64,000 nt of DNA from positions 1 through 64,000 of the forward strand of contig NZ_DBMV01000039.1 of assembly GCF_002298975.1 (NCBI RefSeq), in the 5' to 3' direction. The position numbers and the translations under genes were made by a program. Source of the DNA: Ralstonia sp. UBA689. Lineage in GTDB: Bacteria > Pseudomonadota > Gammaproteobacteria > Burkholderiales > Burkholderiaceae. Below are positions 1 through 8,530 of the stretch, one piece after another (positions within the stretch are counted from its first letter, which is position 1; the number at the start of each line of letters is the position of its first letter). The notes below the pieces were generated by a model. It saw only the letters and a list, made by a program, of their open reading frames with translations, ran no database searches and was not told the origin of the DNA.

Positions 1-41
1 CTTAACTGAACGGCATTAGGCCCTGTGAGGCCCCTTCGTCT

Positions 42-1748
42 TCAGGCTGCCGCCGGTTTCTCGGTGGCCTCGTTCCTGGCGTTCTCTTGCTCCTGCAGCG
101 TGCGCCACATCACCTTCCCCGTACCGGACTTGGGCAGCGCATCGACAAACTCCACCACGCGCGGGTACTTGTAGGCGGCCATGTTGTCGCGCGCCCAGTG
201 GATGATGTCGTCTTCGGTGGTCTTGCCCTTGGCATGAGCCTTGAGCACCACCACCGCCTTGACCGACTCGCCGCGATACGCGTCACGCGTGCCGATGATG
301 CAGGCTTCCTGCACGTCGGGGTGCTTGTACAGCAGGCTCTCCACCTCGGCCGGCCAGACCTTGAAGCCGGACGCATTGATCATGCGTTTGAGGCGATCAG
401 TGAGGAAGAAGTAGCCTTCCTCGTCCATCTTGCCCAGATCGCCCGTGCGGAAGAAGCGCTTGCCTTCGAACTCGATGAAGACTTCGGCACTGGCCTGCGG
501 CTTGCCCCAGTAACCCAGGAAGACCTGCGGGCCGCTGACGATGATTTCACCCACCTCGCCCGGTGGCAGCTCCTTGAGCGTCTGTGGGTCCACCACGCGC
601 GCATCGGTGTTGAAGACAGGAATGCCCAGGCACTGCTGCTTGGTATATTCGGCCGGGTTGCTGTGCGTGGGCGCGATGGTTTCCGACAAACCGTAACCTT
701 CCTGATAGGCGAGGTTGAAATCCTGCAGCAGGCGCTGCGCCACCGCCTGCGGCATCGCGGCGCCGCCGCCGCCGATGTAGCGCAGGCTGGACAGGTCGAA
801 TTCGGCCAGCTGGGGGCTGGCCAGAAAGTCGATCACCATCGTGGGGATGTTCGTCCAGTGCGTGATCTTGTAACGCGAGATGAGTCGGCCAGCCACCTCA
901 CGGTCCCAGCGCGGCAGCATCACCACAGTGGAGCCCATGTAGATCGGCGCGTTCATGCCGTACTGCATGCCGGTCACGTGGAACAGCGGGATGATCGACA
1001 GACTCACGCCTTCCATCGTCGAGCCCGACCATAGCGCGCCACCCACGACGTTGTGCATGACGGTGCGGTGCGTATGCATGCAGCCCTTCGGAAAGCCGGT
1101 GGTGCCCGAGGTGTACGGCATCACGGCCAAGTCATCCGGGCCAGCGGTGTGCGGGCCAGGAGCATGACGCTGGGCCAGCATGTCGGTCCAGGCCACGGCG
1201 CCGGGCTGCACCGGATGTTGCGCGGTAATCCACGCGGGCGGTGCGTCTTCGGGGTATTCGTAGGCGGCCGGCAGCGCGTCGGCATAGGACGTGACCAGCA
1301 GGTGGCGCGTGCGCTGCGCTTCGGGCAGCTCATCGTTGGCCGCCATCACAAAGGGGGCAAGGTCTGCGCTGCAGATGACCGTCGCGGCACCCGCGTCGGT
1401 GATGTAGTGCTTGAACTCTTCCGGTCGGTTCATCGGGTTGACCGGCACGACCACCGCGTCGGCCCGCAGGATGCCGTAGTACGCGGCAATGAACTGCGGA
1501 CAGTTCTGCATGTACAGCAGCACGCGGTCGCCCTTGTGCACGCCCGCCACCTGCTGCAACCAGCCGGCCACGGCGAGCGCGTCGTCGTGCAGTTCCCGGA
1601 ACGAGGTGTGGCGACCGTAGAAGACGATCGCGTCCTTGTCCGGAAAGCGTCGTGCCGACACTTCCAGGTTGTACCAAAGGCTCGTTTGCGGCGAGCTGAT
1701 GTTGTGCGGCAGCCGCCGCGGCCAGAACTGGAAGTGTGGTCGTGTCAT
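42..1748 (-). CDS. AMP-dependent fatty-acyl-CoA ligase
   Basis: Activates a carboxylic acid, probably a medium- or long-chain fatty acid, to its CoA thioester through an acyl-adenylate. The 568-residue length is normal for the family. It has the P-loop-like motif YTSGTTGFPKG, the GYGLSET stretch of the acyl/adenylate pocket, the hinge RTGDLGKMDEEGYF and the C-terminal PKSGTGK with the catalytic lysine. It stands alone on the minus strand and is divergent from the thioredoxin-TPR gene. A perfect GAACGATCGTTC palindrome lies 47 bases upstream of the start; the same palindrome precedes the aldehyde dehydrogenase gene at 56.7 kb, which suggests control by a TetR-type lipid regulator (inference). 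Chain-length preference cannot be read from sequence. Confidence 0.9.
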   Translation of the reverse strand: MTRPHFQFWPRRLPHNISSPQTSLWYNLEVSARRFPDKDAIVFYGRHTSFRELHDDALAVAGWLQQVAGVHKGDRVLLYMQNCPQFIAAYYGILRADAVVVPVNPMNRPEEFKHYITDAGAATVICSADLAPFVMAANDELPEAQRTRHLLVTSYADALPAAYEYPEDAPPAWITAQHPVQPGAVAWTDMLAQRHAPGPHTAGPDDLAVMPYTSGTTGFPKGCMHTHRTVMHNVVGGALWSGSTMEGVSLSIIPLFHVTGMQYGMNAPIYMGSTVVMLPRWDREVAGRLISRYKITHWTNIPTMVIDFLASPQLAEFDLSSLRYIGGGGAAMPQAVAQRLLQDFNLAYQEGYGLSETIAPTHSNPAEYTKQQCLGIPVFNTDARVVDPQTLKELPPGEVGEIIVSGPQVFLGYWGKPQASAEVFIEFEGKRFFRTGDLGKMDEEGYFFLTDRLKRMINASGFKVWPAEVESLLYKHPDVQEACIIGTRDAYRGESVKAVVVLKAHAKGKTTEDDIIHWARDNMAAYKYPRVVEFVDALPKSGTGKVMWRTLQEQENARNEATEKPAAA

Positions 1749-1794
1749 AGCGTGTCTCCGAAAATCTGTCTGTTGTTTTTACCGGATGGTATCC

Positions 1795-1806
1795 GAACGA
1801 TCGTTC
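1795..1806. promoter_or_regulatory. Palindromic operator candidate GAACGATCGTTC
   Basis: A perfect 12-bp palindrome in the divergent gap between the acyl-CoA ligase and the thioredoxin-TPR gene, 47 bases from the ligase start codon. A 14-bp version of the same palindrome lies at 56603-56616. Recurrence before two lipid/ketone-body genes supports a real binding site. The binding protein, probably TetR-type, is not in this window. Confidence 0.6.
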
Positions 1807-1933
1807 TATTTTCAACCGTTGTCAGGACACAGATTTTTGCGGCGGTGAAAACGCCTCGATGCGCCCCCACGTAGAATGCCCAATGCCTTGCCGGCATACC
1901 CCGCCGGCAGCCTTTCCCAGGAGAATCCCGACA

Positions 1934-2779
1934 ATGAGCGACGTCACCTCGCAGAATTTCGCGCAAGAAGTGATCGAAACATCTCGCCAAGTGCCGGTAC
2001 TGGTCGATTTCTGGGCGCCGTGGTGCGGCCCCTGCCGCACGCTTGGCCCGATGCTGGAAAAGCTCGAAGCCGAATACGCAGGCAAGTGGAAGCTTGCCAA
2101 GGTCAATTCGGACGAGAACCCCGAGCTGTCGGCACACTTCAACGTGCGCAGCATCCCGTATGTGGTGGCCTTCGTAGATGGTAAATCCGTCGACCAGTTC
2201 GTCGGCGTGCTGCCCGAGGGGCAACTGCGCGCGTTCCTGGACCGCGTCATTCCGCAGCCGGCCGACGTGGCCTACCGCGAAGGGCTGGCCGCGCACCAGA
2301 CCGGCGAGATCGCCCATGCGCGCGAGGCATTCCAGAACGCGCTGGCCTTCGACCCCGGCTTCGACGCGGCACGCTTCGAGCTCGTCAACCTGCTACTTGA
2401 CACCGGCGACGTGCGGGCAGCGCAGAACGAGTTTGCGCTGCTCTCGCCCAAGGCGCCGCAGGACGAGCGCTACGCCCCGCTGCAGACGCGCCTGAAGGCG
2501 GCCGAGCAAGCCGGCGCATTGCCCGGTATCGACGCCCTGCTGACGCTCGTCCAAGCCGAGCCCGACAACCTGCAGGCGCGCCTGGACCTGGCCCAGCGGC
2601 ATATCGCCGGCCAGCAGTACGAAGCTGCGCTGGAACAATTGCTCGCCATCGTTGAACGCGACCGCGCCTTCCGGGACGACGTCGCGCGCAAAACCATGGT
2701 GTCGGTATTCGACATGATGCGTGACGCGCCGCAGGCCGTATCGCACTGGCGCCGGCAACTCGCCTCCAAGCTGAACTAG
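1934..2779 (+). CDS. Thioredoxin-TPR holdase-type protein (CnoX/YbbN family)
   Basis: Predicted cytoplasmic co-chaperone/redox protein. A thioredoxin domain covers about residues 1-110, with the intact active site WAPWCGPC (cysteines 31 and 34) and the cis-proline region RSIPYVVAF. It is followed by a helical TPR-like region to residue 281 containing YREGLAAHQTGEIAHAREAF and a second repeat near LQARLDLAQRHIAGQQYEAA. E. coli YbbN has lost the first active-site cysteine, but this copy keeps CxxC, so it may still do thiol exchange. The ATG at 1934 is preferred over an upstream in-frame start at 1859 because AGGAG lies just before it. It sits nine bases before the DsbA-like gene, so they are probably co-transcribed. 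Confidence 0.9.
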   Translation: MSDVTSQNFAQEVIETSRQVPVLVDFWAPWCGPCRTLGPMLEKLEAEYAGKWKLAKVNSDENPELSAHFNVRSIPYVVAFVDGKSVDQFVGVLPEGQLRAFLDRVIPQPADVAYREGLAAHQTGEIAHAREAFQNALAFDPGFDAARFELVNLLLDTGDVRAAQNEFALLSPKAPQDERYAPLQTRLKAAEQAGALPGIDALLTLVQAEPDNLQARLDLAQRHIAGQQYEAALEQLLAIVERDRAFRDDVARKTMVSVFDMMRDAPQAVSHWRRQLASKLN

Positions 2780-2787
2780 GACGCACC

Positions 2788-3453
2788 ATGCGATTGATCT
2801 ATGTGGCCGATCCGATGTGCTCGTGGTGCTACGGCTTCGGTCCGCAGCTTGCCGACCTGCGCAAGCGGCTGGCCGATACGCTGGGCGCGTCGATGCCCGT
2901 TACGCTCATCACCGGCGGGCTGCGCCCTGGCCAGCGCGAGCCGCTGCCGGACGAGAAGCGCGACGAGATCCTCCACCACTGGCACGCCGTGGCCGAGCGC
3001 AGCGGCATGCCGTTCGACCAGTCCCCCGAGGTAGCCATGCGCCGCGAGGGCTTTGTCTACGACACCGAGCCTGCCTGCCGCGCCGTCGTCATGGCGCGCG
3101 AACACTGGGGCGAGAATGACGAGCGCTTGCTCGCCCTCTTCCATGCCGTGCAGCGTGCCTTCTACGCCGAAGGCCGCAACACCACGCAGGCCGACGTGCT
3201 GCGCGAGGTGGCCATCACCAGCGGCATCGACGCGGCCCACTTCGATGCGGTATTCGACACGGAAGCGCTGCGCAACGAGACGCGCGAAGACTTTCGCCTC
3301 TCGCGCCGCTGGGGCATCAACGGCTTCCCGAGCTTACTGGCCGAACAAGGCAACACGCTGTACCAGATCGGGCGCGGCTATGCGCCATCGGTGGCGCTGT
3401 ACGCGCGGGCGGTGGAAGTGATGCAGCAGCATCCCGCGCCAGACGCCGGTTAA
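2788..3453 (+). CDS. DsbA-family protein-disulfide isomerase-like protein
   Basis: Thioredoxin-fold protein of the DsbA superfamily, 221 residues. The CSWC active site sits at the N-terminus (MRLIYVADPMCSWCYGFGPQ) and a cis-proline stretch, WGINGFPSLL, near the C-terminus. I see no signal peptide, so it is probably cytoplasmic, unlike true periplasmic DsbA; it resembles the predicted disulfide isomerases of COG3531 type. It begins nine bases after the thioredoxin-TPR gene and belongs to the same thiol/redox run. The substrate is unknown. Confidence 0.82.
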   Translation: MRLIYVADPMCSWCYGFGPQLADLRKRLADTLGASMPVTLITGGLRPGQREPLPDEKRDEILHHWHAVAERSGMPFDQSPEVAMRREGFVYDTEPACRAVVMAREHWGENDERLLALFHAVQRAFYAEGRNTTQADVLREVAITSGIDAAHFDAVFDTEALRNETREDFRLSRRWGINGFPSLLAEQGNTLYQIGRGYAPSVALYARAVEVMQQHPAPDAG

Positions 3454-3534
3454 CGCGTTTGCCCGGCGTCAAACCTGGGCACGGCGACCGTCGCGTAAGC
3501 TGACGGGCTCGTCCACCTCACACCTCCGCCCGTC

Positions 3535-3939
3535 ATGCCCGTGATCGAATGGTCTGAGGCGCTCCACCTCGGAGACGCCGCCACCGATGCCAACCACGCC
3601 GAGTTCTGCGCGCTGCTCAATGCCGTCGCCGATACCTCGGACGCCGAGTTCATTCCCGCTCTTGACGCTTTCATCGCGCACACGGAAGTGCACTTCGGCG
3701 AGGAGAACGCGTGGATGGATGCGGCGGAATTCCCCCCGCGCCACTGCCACCGCAACGAGCACGACAACGTGCTGGCCCTGTGCCGCGAAGTGCGCAAGCG
3801 CGCCGCTGCTGGGGAGATGGAGCTAGGCCGCCGCCTAGTCGCTGAGCTACCCGAGTGGTTTACCCAGCACGTGGATGTGATGGACCGGATGATGACGACG
3901 TATCTGGCGCAATTGGGCAGCGCCGCGCACGTCGACTGA
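3535..3939 (+). CDS. Bacteriohemerythrin
   Basis: Small four-helix oxygen-binding protein with a non-heme di-iron site, 134 residues, the usual single-domain length. The iron ligands of the family are visible in order: H21 (DANHAEF), H49 and the H53-xxx-E57 pair (HTEVHFGEE), the H72-xxx-H76 pair (CHRNEH) and the C-terminal HVDVMD with His and Asp. Proposed roles in the family are oxygen sensing, oxygen storage or delivery. It lies between two thioredoxin-fold genes on the same strand, which suggests a redox or oxygen-related locus. Confidence 0.88.
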   Translation: MPVIEWSEALHLGDAATDANHAEFCALLNAVADTSDAEFIPALDAFIAHTEVHFGEENAWMDAAEFPPRHCHRNEHDNVLALCREVRKRAAAGEMELGRRLVAELPEWFTQHVDVMDRMMTTYLAQLGSAAHVD

Positions 3940-4038
3940 ACGCGGGTTGTCGGTCGGCATCGTCCTGCCCTAGAGTCAGAAGGCTCCCCCTGCGCGGCCA
4001 GCGTCGCGCTGGCCTTCCCACCTCGGCAAGGAGTGCCC

Positions 4039-4362
4039 ATGAAGACCGTCAACGATGCCTCGTTTCAGTCAGACGTGATCGACGCCTCGCAAAGCAAGCC
4101 AGTGGTCGTGTGCTTCGCCGCTGAGTGGAGTCACCCGAGCCAGTCTGCCGTGGCCAGCCTCGAGAAGATGGAGCCGAACTACGCCGGGCGCGCCACCTTC
4201 GTCACCATGGATTTCGATGAAAACGAGGGCACCGCGGCCAAGTACGGCGTGTCGGTCATGCCGGCTTTCGTGGTCTTCGCCAACAGCCAGCCGCGTGAGG
4301 AGTGGTCGGGGGTCTACGCCGACAAGATCCGGGAAAAGCTGGACCAGTTCATCCCGCAATAG
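4039..4362 (+). CDS. Thioredoxin-fold protein lacking active-site cysteines
   Basis: A 107-residue protein with the size and strand order of thioredoxin. At the active-site position the usual WCGPC is replaced by W30-S-H-P-S34, so CxxC chemistry is impossible there. The rest of the fold is recognisable: a KPVVVCFAAEW beta strand before the active site, FDENEGTAAKYGVSVMPAF with the cis-proline, and a C-terminal helix. The only cysteine is C25, inside the beta strand. AAGGAG at 4028-4033 fixes the ATG at 4039; an in-frame GTG at 4033 is less likely because it overlaps that site. A non-catalytic binding or chaperone role is possible but is inference. Confidence 0.8.
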   Translation: MKTVNDASFQSDVIDASQSKPVVVCFAAEWSHPSQSAVASLEKMEPNYAGRATFVTMDFDENEGTAAKYGVSVMPAFVVFANSQPREEWSGVYADKIREKLDQFIPQ

Positions 4363-4371
4363 CGCAAGCAG

Positions 4372-5274
4372 CTAGACGGCTGCGATCACTCGCAGCGCCG
4401 TCGATGCCGCCACCATCCCGAACACGGCCGTCACGCAGACGGACGACCCGAAGCCCGCACAGGCGAGCCCTTGCGGGCCTTGCGACGGCTGCGGCGCCGG
4501 CGGGGCATTGACCACTTCGATCTCCCCTGCCGCTGCCAGATCGTCGATGCCCGCGTGGCTCGATTCGACCGGCAATTCAACGGCACACGCCTGCTGCTCG
4601 GGTTCCGGATAGCGCAGCGGCTCATCCGAATACACCGCATCGATGCCAAAACGGGCCTTGGGGTCGCGCGGGAAGCCGTGCTGACGGCGCAGATTGCCGC
4701 GCACCTTGGCCAGTAGCGGATCCTGGATCGTGCGAGAGAGGTCTGTCACGCGGATGCGTGTCGGGTCCAGTTGCCCACCCGCTGCGCCACACGTCACCAC
4801 GCGTTTGCCGGTGCGCTTGCAGAACGCCACGATGGCGGTCTTCACCTTCACCGCGTCGATGGCGTCGATCACGTAGTCGAACGGATGGCCGAGCAACGTC
4901 TCGGCATTGTCCACGGTGACGAAATCATCGATGCGGCTGATCTCTGCGCGCGGGTTGATCTGCAGAATGCGCTCGGCCATGGCATCGACCTTGGCCATGC
5001 CGTAGGCATCGCCCAGCGCGTGGATCTGACGATTGGTGTTGGAAACGGCGATGTGGTCGAGGTCGATCAGCGTGAGCTTGCCGACGCCGCAGCGCGCCAG
5101 GGCTTCAGCCACCCACGAACCCACGCCGCCGATGCCGATCACGCACACGTGCGCCGCTGCAAAACGCTCCAGCGCCTGCGGGCCGTACAGCCGTGCGACG
5201 CCGCCAAACCGGCGTGCGTATTCGTCATCCAGGATGGGCGGGTGCGCGGGCGCGCTGATTGCTACTTGGCTCAT
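4372..5274 (-). CDS. tcdA: tRNA threonylcarbamoyladenosine dehydratase
   Basis: E1-like enzyme that uses ATP to cyclise t6A37 to ct6A in ANN-decoding tRNAs. 300 residues. The nucleotide-binding glycine motif GIGGVGSWVAEALARCGVG and the following LIDLDHIAVSNTNRQ are typical of the ThiF/MoeB/CsdL group. A hydrophobic C-terminal segment (CVTAVFGMVAAST) matches the membrane anchor of E. coli TcdA. The ATG at 5274 is preferred over a TTG 39 bases upstream. The gene converges with the cysteine-less thioredoxin gene, and its 3' end is only ten bases away. Confidence 0.9.
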   Translation of the reverse strand: MSQVAISAPAHPPILDDEYARRFGGVARLYGPQALERFAAAHVCVIGIGGVGSWVAEALARCGVGKLTLIDLDHIAVSNTNRQIHALGDAYGMAKVDAMAERILQINPRAEISRIDDFVTVDNAETLLGHPFDYVIDAIDAVKVKTAIVAFCKRTGKRVVTCGAAGGQLDPTRIRVTDLSRTIQDPLLAKVRGNLRRQHGFPRDPKARFGIDAVYSDEPLRYPEPEQQACAVELPVESSHAGIDDLAAAGEIEVVNAPPAPQPSQGPQGLACAGFGSSVCVTAVFGMVAASTALRVIAAV

Positions 5275-5357
5275 GACACAATTGAATCGGAACTGCGCCG
5301 AACTATATAACAACGCGGCAAGTCGGATTTTTACGTGTCACACCAACAACAAAACCC

Positions 5358-7589
5358 ATGCGTACATCCGGCAAGCTCGCCCTCGGACTGGTCATCACAC
5401 CCGTCGTCATCGTAGCGGCGGCGGTCATCTTTGTGCTGACGTTCGACTGGAGCCATGCCAAGCCTTACCTGAACGATCACGTATCCCAAGCCATCGGCCG
5501 GCCCTTCGCCATCAATGGCGATCTCGTGCTCACCTGGAAGAAGCCCGAGGGCGAATCAGGCTGGCGCGCCTATGTGCCGTGGCCGCGCCTGATTGCCAAC
5601 GACATCACCATCGGCAACCCTGACTGGACCAAACAACCGCATGTGGCAACGGTTCATCAGCTCACCTTCGTGCTGGAAGCGCTGCCGCTGCTGGCACACC
5701 GCATCGTCATCCCGAGCGTGACACTCGACACGCCAACCATCGCGCTGGAGCGCGACAAGCAGAACCGCAACAACTGGACATTCGATCTCGCCGGCGGCGA
5801 CAAGCAGCCCTCAAATTGGAAACTGGAGTTGCGCGAGATCGCGTTCAGCAAGGGCTCGCTGGCGCTGGATGACGACATCAAACGCATTCACCTGGCCGCG
5901 ACGATCGACACGGTCGACAACCAGGCGCTCTACACCGCAGCCAACGGCACCACCATCAAGGGCGACGAGCAGCCGCCGGTGGTGCCGACAGCGTTGGCGG
6001 CTGCAGCTTCCGGCGCAGTCGCCAAGACGCCTGTCGCGCCCGATCCGCAACAGCCCTACGGCATCGCCTGGACGGTCAAGGGCACGTACAACAACGCCGC
6101 CATCAACGGCAGCGGCAAGGCCGGCGGCGTGCTGCGCTTGCAGGATGCACGCCGCCCCTACCCGCTGCAGGCCGATGTGACGATCGGTAAGACGCGCATC
6201 GACTTGGCTGGCACGCTCACCAATCCGGCCAGCCTCACGGCGCTGGATCTGCGCCTGCACCTGTCGGGCGCAAGCATGGCGCACCTGTATCCGTTGACTG
6301 GCGTGGTGCTGCCGGATACGCCGCCATTTGACACGCGCGGGCGCCTGATTGGCGAGTTGCGCAAACAGGGCTCGAACTGGCGCTACGAAAAATTCACCGG
6401 CCGCGTGGGTGGCTCCGACCTCGGCGGCACGCTTACCTTCGCCATGCGCGAGCCCCGCCCACAACTGAGCGGCGAACTGGTCTCGCACCAACTGCTGTTT
6501 GCCGACCTGGCCCCGATCATCGGCGCCGATTCCAACGCCAGCAAGGCCAAACGGAACGAACCCGGCGACGAGGCCGTACACCAGCCCGCCGACAAGGTGC
6601 TGCCCATCGAGCCCTTCCGCACCGACCGCTGGAACGCCATCGATGCCGACGTGAAGTTCACCGGCGAGCGCATCGTCCACAGCGCCGACCTGCCGATCGA
6701 CCACCTCGTCACGCACGTCAAGCTGCAGGATGCTGTGCTCACGCTCGACCCGCTCAACTTCGGCGTTGCTGGCGGCGCGCTCACCTCCAACATCCAGCTC
6801 GACGGCAACGCCACGCCGATGCAGGCTCGCGCGGCGCTGGCGGCACGCCGCTTTCACATCAAGCAGCTCTTCCCCAAAATCGAATCGATGCAGGCCAGCG
6901 TCGGCACGATCAACGGCGACGCGCAGCTGTCCGCCACCGGCAACTCGGTCGCCGCCTTGCTCGGCTCGTCCAACGGCGAGATAAAGGTGCTCGTCGAGCA
7001 GGGCACCATCAGCAAGTTCATTCTCGAAGCCATGGGACTGAACGTCGGCAACGTGATCCTCACCAAGCTCTTTGGCGACAAGCAGGTCACCATCAACTGC
7101 GCGGCTGGCGACTTTGCCGTGAGCGACGGGCTGGCGCGGGCACGCACGTTTTTGGTCGATACGCAGGATGCCGTCATCGACGTGACCGGCGCGACCAGCT
7201 TCAAGCAGGAGGCGCTGGACTTCACCATCCATCCGGATTCGAAGGGGCTGCGCGTGTTCTCGCTGCGCACGCCGCTGTATGTGAAGGGCACGTACAAGCA
7301 TCCGGACGTGTCGATCAACCCGGCGGTGGTGGCGTTGCGTGCCGGCGGCGCGGTGGCGCTGGCGTTTGCCGCACCGGTGGCGGCGGTGCTGCCGGTACTG
7401 GAACTCAAACCCGCGCCGGACAGTACGTGCGGCAAGCTGCTGGCCGATGTGCGCCAGCGCCCAACCGCGCCACCGCCAGGCAAGACGTACCGCAACGGCA
7501 AGCCGAGCCAGGTATCCGCGGCCGACGCCAAGACCTCCGCGACCACCGTCGCACCGCCCGCGCGCGATCCGCACACCAGCGGCGGTTGA
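5358..7589 (+). CDS. AsmA-family envelope protein
   Basis: Large AsmA-like protein, 743 residues, a family tied to outer-membrane assembly and inter-membrane lipid transport. An N-terminal transmembrane anchor (LALGLVITPVVIVAAAVIFV) is followed directly by the AsmA hallmark region around the start of the periplasmic domain (AIGRPFAINGDL). The C-terminal AsmA_2-like part spans roughly residues 480-660 and is followed by a low-complexity tail rich in Pro, Ala and Thr. It is divergent from tcdA. The precise substrate is unknown. Confidence 0.88.
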   Translation: MRTSGKLALGLVITPVVIVAAAVIFVLTFDWSHAKPYLNDHVSQAIGRPFAINGDLVLTWKKPEGESGWRAYVPWPRLIANDITIGNPDWTKQPHVATVHQLTFVLEALPLLAHRIVIPSVTLDTPTIALERDKQNRNNWTFDLAGGDKQPSNWKLELREIAFSKGSLALDDDIKRIHLAATIDTVDNQALYTAANGTTIKGDEQPPVVPTALAAAASGAVAKTPVAPDPQQPYGIAWTVKGTYNNAAINGSGKAGGVLRLQDARRPYPLQADVTIGKTRIDLAGTLTNPASLTALDLRLHLSGASMAHLYPLTGVVLPDTPPFDTRGRLIGELRKQGSNWRYEKFTGRVGGSDLGGTLTFAMREPRPQLSGELVSHQLLFADLAPIIGADSNASKAKRNEPGDEAVHQPADKVLPIEPFRTDRWNAIDADVKFTGERIVHSADLPIDHLVTHVKLQDAVLTLDPLNFGVAGGALTSNIQLDGNATPMQARAALAARRFHIKQLFPKIESMQASVGTINGDAQLSATGNSVAALLGSSNGEIKVLVEQGTISKFILEAMGLNVGNVILTKLFGDKQVTINCAAGDFAVSDGLARARTFLVDTQDAVIDVTGATSFKQEALDFTIHPDSKGLRVFSLRTPLYVKGTYKHPDVSINPAVVALRAGGAVALAFAAPVAAVLPVLELKPAPDSTCGKLLADVRQRPTAPPPGKTYRNGKPSQVSAADAKTSATTVAPPARDPHTSGG

Positions 7590-7679
7590 TGCCGGTTGAC
7601 GCCGCGCAAACAGGGGCCGGCCAGCTTGTCTATACTCGGCCCGTTCGCCTCTTGCACCGCTGTGCACCGCTCACGCACC

Positions 7680-8318
7680 ATGACTTCCATCGCCGACATC
7701 CGCACCGAATACGCCCGTGCCTCGCTCGACATCGCCGACGTCGACGCCAACCCCCTGCGCCAGTTCCGCCGCTGGTTCGATGAAGCGCTCAAGTCCGAGG
7801 TGGCTGAAGTCAACGCCATGTCGCTGGCCACCGTCGATGCGCACGGGCAGCCCTCGGCCCGCATCGTCCTGCTCAAGAACCTGGACGAGCGCGGCTTCAC
7901 CTTCTTCACCAACTACGCCAGCCACAAGGGCGACGAACTGGCTGCCAATCCGCGCGCGGCGCTGCTGTTCCACTGGATCGGGCTGGAGCGCCAGGTGCGC
8001 ATCCAGGGCATCGTCGAGAAGGTGACGGAGGCCGAGAGCGACGCCTACTACCATTCGCGCCCGCTGGGCTCGCGCCTTGGGGCCTGGGCATCGGAGCAAA
8101 GCAGCGAGGTGCCCGACCGCGCCACGCTGGAAGCACGCGAAGCCGAATACAGCGAACGCTTTGGCGACGCCCCGCCGCGCCCGCCGCACTGGGGCGGCTA
8201 CCGTCTGCTGCCTGAGCGCATGGAGTTCTGGCAAGGCCGCCCGTCGCGCCTGCACGATCGGCTGGAATATCAGCGGCAGGCGGACGGTGGCTGGAAAATC
8301 GTCCGCCTCGCCCCCTGA
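7680..8318 (+). CDS. pdxH: Pyridoxamine/pyridoxine 5'-phosphate oxidase
   Basis: FMN enzyme that makes pyridoxal 5'-phosphate, the last step of vitamin B6 synthesis and salvage. 212 residues, the standard length. Family landmarks are visible: SARIVLLKNLDERGFTFFTN in the FMN/substrate region, RVQGIVEKV-like strand (here VRIQGIVEKV), YYHSRPLGSRLGAWAS and the C-terminal PERMEFWQGRPSRLHDR. ATG 7680 matches the usual family start; an in-frame ATG upstream at 7596 would add 28 unconserved residues. Confidence 0.95.
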   Translation: MTSIADIRTEYARASLDIADVDANPLRQFRRWFDEALKSEVAEVNAMSLATVDAHGQPSARIVLLKNLDERGFTFFTNYASHKGDELAANPRAALLFHWIGLERQVRIQGIVEKVTEAESDAYYHSRPLGSRLGAWASEQSSEVPDRATLEAREAEYSERFGDAPPRPPHWGGYRLLPERMEFWQGRPSRLHDRLEYQRQADGGWKIVRLAP

Positions 8319-8530
8319 TCCCCTTGCTCCGGCAGCCGGATGCCGGCGTGCAATGATTTATTGCGCGTTGCGGCATAACGGCACGGCGCTTGCTGCCGTC
8401 AGGAAGACACCGCGTGCTGCCCGCATGACCCGCACAGCACCATGGGAAAGTTTGTCGTAAGCTAATGTGATGCGTTCGGGCGGCAATCCGATGGCTGCCC
8501 CGATATCGTGCACATCAGGGAGGCGTCGAC

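Noticed and set aside
5811..7667. A 618-codon open frame on the minus strand across asmA
   Set aside because: It is antisense to a clear AsmA protein, has Arg/Val/Gly/His-biased composition without domains, and is explained by the GC-rich third-position pattern of the sense gene.
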